From an uncultured Verrucomicrobiae bacterium (GTDB taxonomy: Bacteria; Verrucomicrobiota; Verrucomicrobiia; Limisphaerales; AAA164-E04), in the NCBI GenBank assembly GCA_951813855.1, contig OX638380.1:2558876-2622875 (forward strand): a DNA stretch of 64,000 nucleotides. Direction: 5' to 3'. Positions 63,933-64,000 of this stretch are shown here, piece by piece. The notes under the pieces are model-generated. The model did not search any database. It saw nothing but the letters and a program-made list of their open reading frames with translations, and had not been told where the DNA came from. Every line of letters begins with the position of its first letter. The stretch's first letter is position 1. The translations under genes were made by a program, and so were the position numbers.

Positions 63933-64000
63933 AACGATTATTCCCGCTCGGTATCCTGACGCTTGCCCTGGCGCTCGCCGCGCCGTTTTCCGGATTGGCG
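63929..64000 (+). CDS. Start of an exported protein (cut by the window edge)
   Basis: Twenty-four codons are visible from ATG 63929, which overlaps the previous stop (ATGA). They encode a basic start (MKRLFP) and a long hydrophobic stretch ending in PFSGLA, a typical signal peptide. Nothing can be said about function. Confidence 0.7.
   Translation, partial: MKRLFPLGILTLALALAAPFSGLA

Noticed and set aside
1..64000. CRISPR arrays, rRNA genes, prophage structural genes, replication origin
   Set aside because: Looked for direct-repeat/spacer patterns, rRNA landmarks, capsid or tail-like proteins and DnaA-box clusters by eye and saw none.

Overview
The window reads as a moderately GC-rich chromosome segment from a diderm bacterium. 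The outer-membrane side is shown by a type II secretion operon with a secretin, a LolC/E-LolD lipoprotein exporter pair and a lipobox lipoprotein. The flavour (phytanoyl-CoA dioxygenase family protein, large secreted esterase-like hydrolase, PQQ-type sugar dehydrogenase, lactonase-fold protein, HemQ, ISAzo13 and DruA-transposase elements) suggests the PVC group, most likely Verrucomicrobiota. That placement is an inference from gene content; no rRNA is present to confirm it.

Layout. 1-10.7 kb: housekeeping and accessory metabolism. A tight minus-strand operon yicC-gmk-coaC-histidine kinase is followed by a Tat-exported LysM amidase, a beta-hydroxyacid dehydrogenase with a peroxiredoxin, a parvulin, an unknown protein, a secreted alpha/beta hydrolase and a PhyH-family dioxygenase. 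10.7-15 kb: a visibly AT-richer island with an intact Dam-like (D12) adenine methyltransferase, a restriction-endonuclease-like gene broken by a stop codon and a frameshift, and an opposing zinc-ribbon/DUF2325-like gene. 15-29.2 kb: queG, aroK, enzyme I of the PTS, a sugar nucleotidyltransferase-like gene, speA, an aspartate aminotransferase, tRNA-Pro(GGG), tilS, a degenerate receiver-domain protein paired with hemQ, a cold-shock gene and hemW.

29.5-41.5 kb: a secreted RG-rich protein followed by a compact type II secretion operon (gspE, F, G, H, I, J, K, L, M, a C-like gene, then the secretin). The secretin is encoded as two separate proteins, each with its own signal peptide, and the split falls inside an N-domain. 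No gspO prepilin peptidase is in the window.

42-57.7 kb: a transposon graveyard built on a tandem array of four paralogous ABC-2-type permease genes, all on the minus strand. Two copies (54.2-55.8 and 56.0-57.6 kb) are intact. One copy is split by an ISAzo13-like element with exact ends and also carries an in-frame stop. One is a truncated remnant next to a decayed transposase that carries a DruA (Druantia-type, DUF4338) N-terminal domain. An IS21-family element, itself invaded by two IS4-superfamily elements, sits in a spacer of the array and has a visible 8-bp target duplication. No ABC ATPase lies beside the permeases. 57.6-58.9 kb is gene-poor and holds a perfect 17-bp-stem hairpin. 58.9-64 kb: a metal-binding-type lipoprotein, a sugar dehydrogenase, LolC/E and LolD, a lactonase-fold protein and the start of another exported protein.

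The points most worth following up are the split secretin, the permease array with its layered insertions, the DruA-transposase fusion, the decayed restriction-modification cassette and the pseudo-receiver/HemQ pair. I do not see a clear, complete, previously undescribed defence or mobile system. All statements come from reading the sequence; no database search was run.
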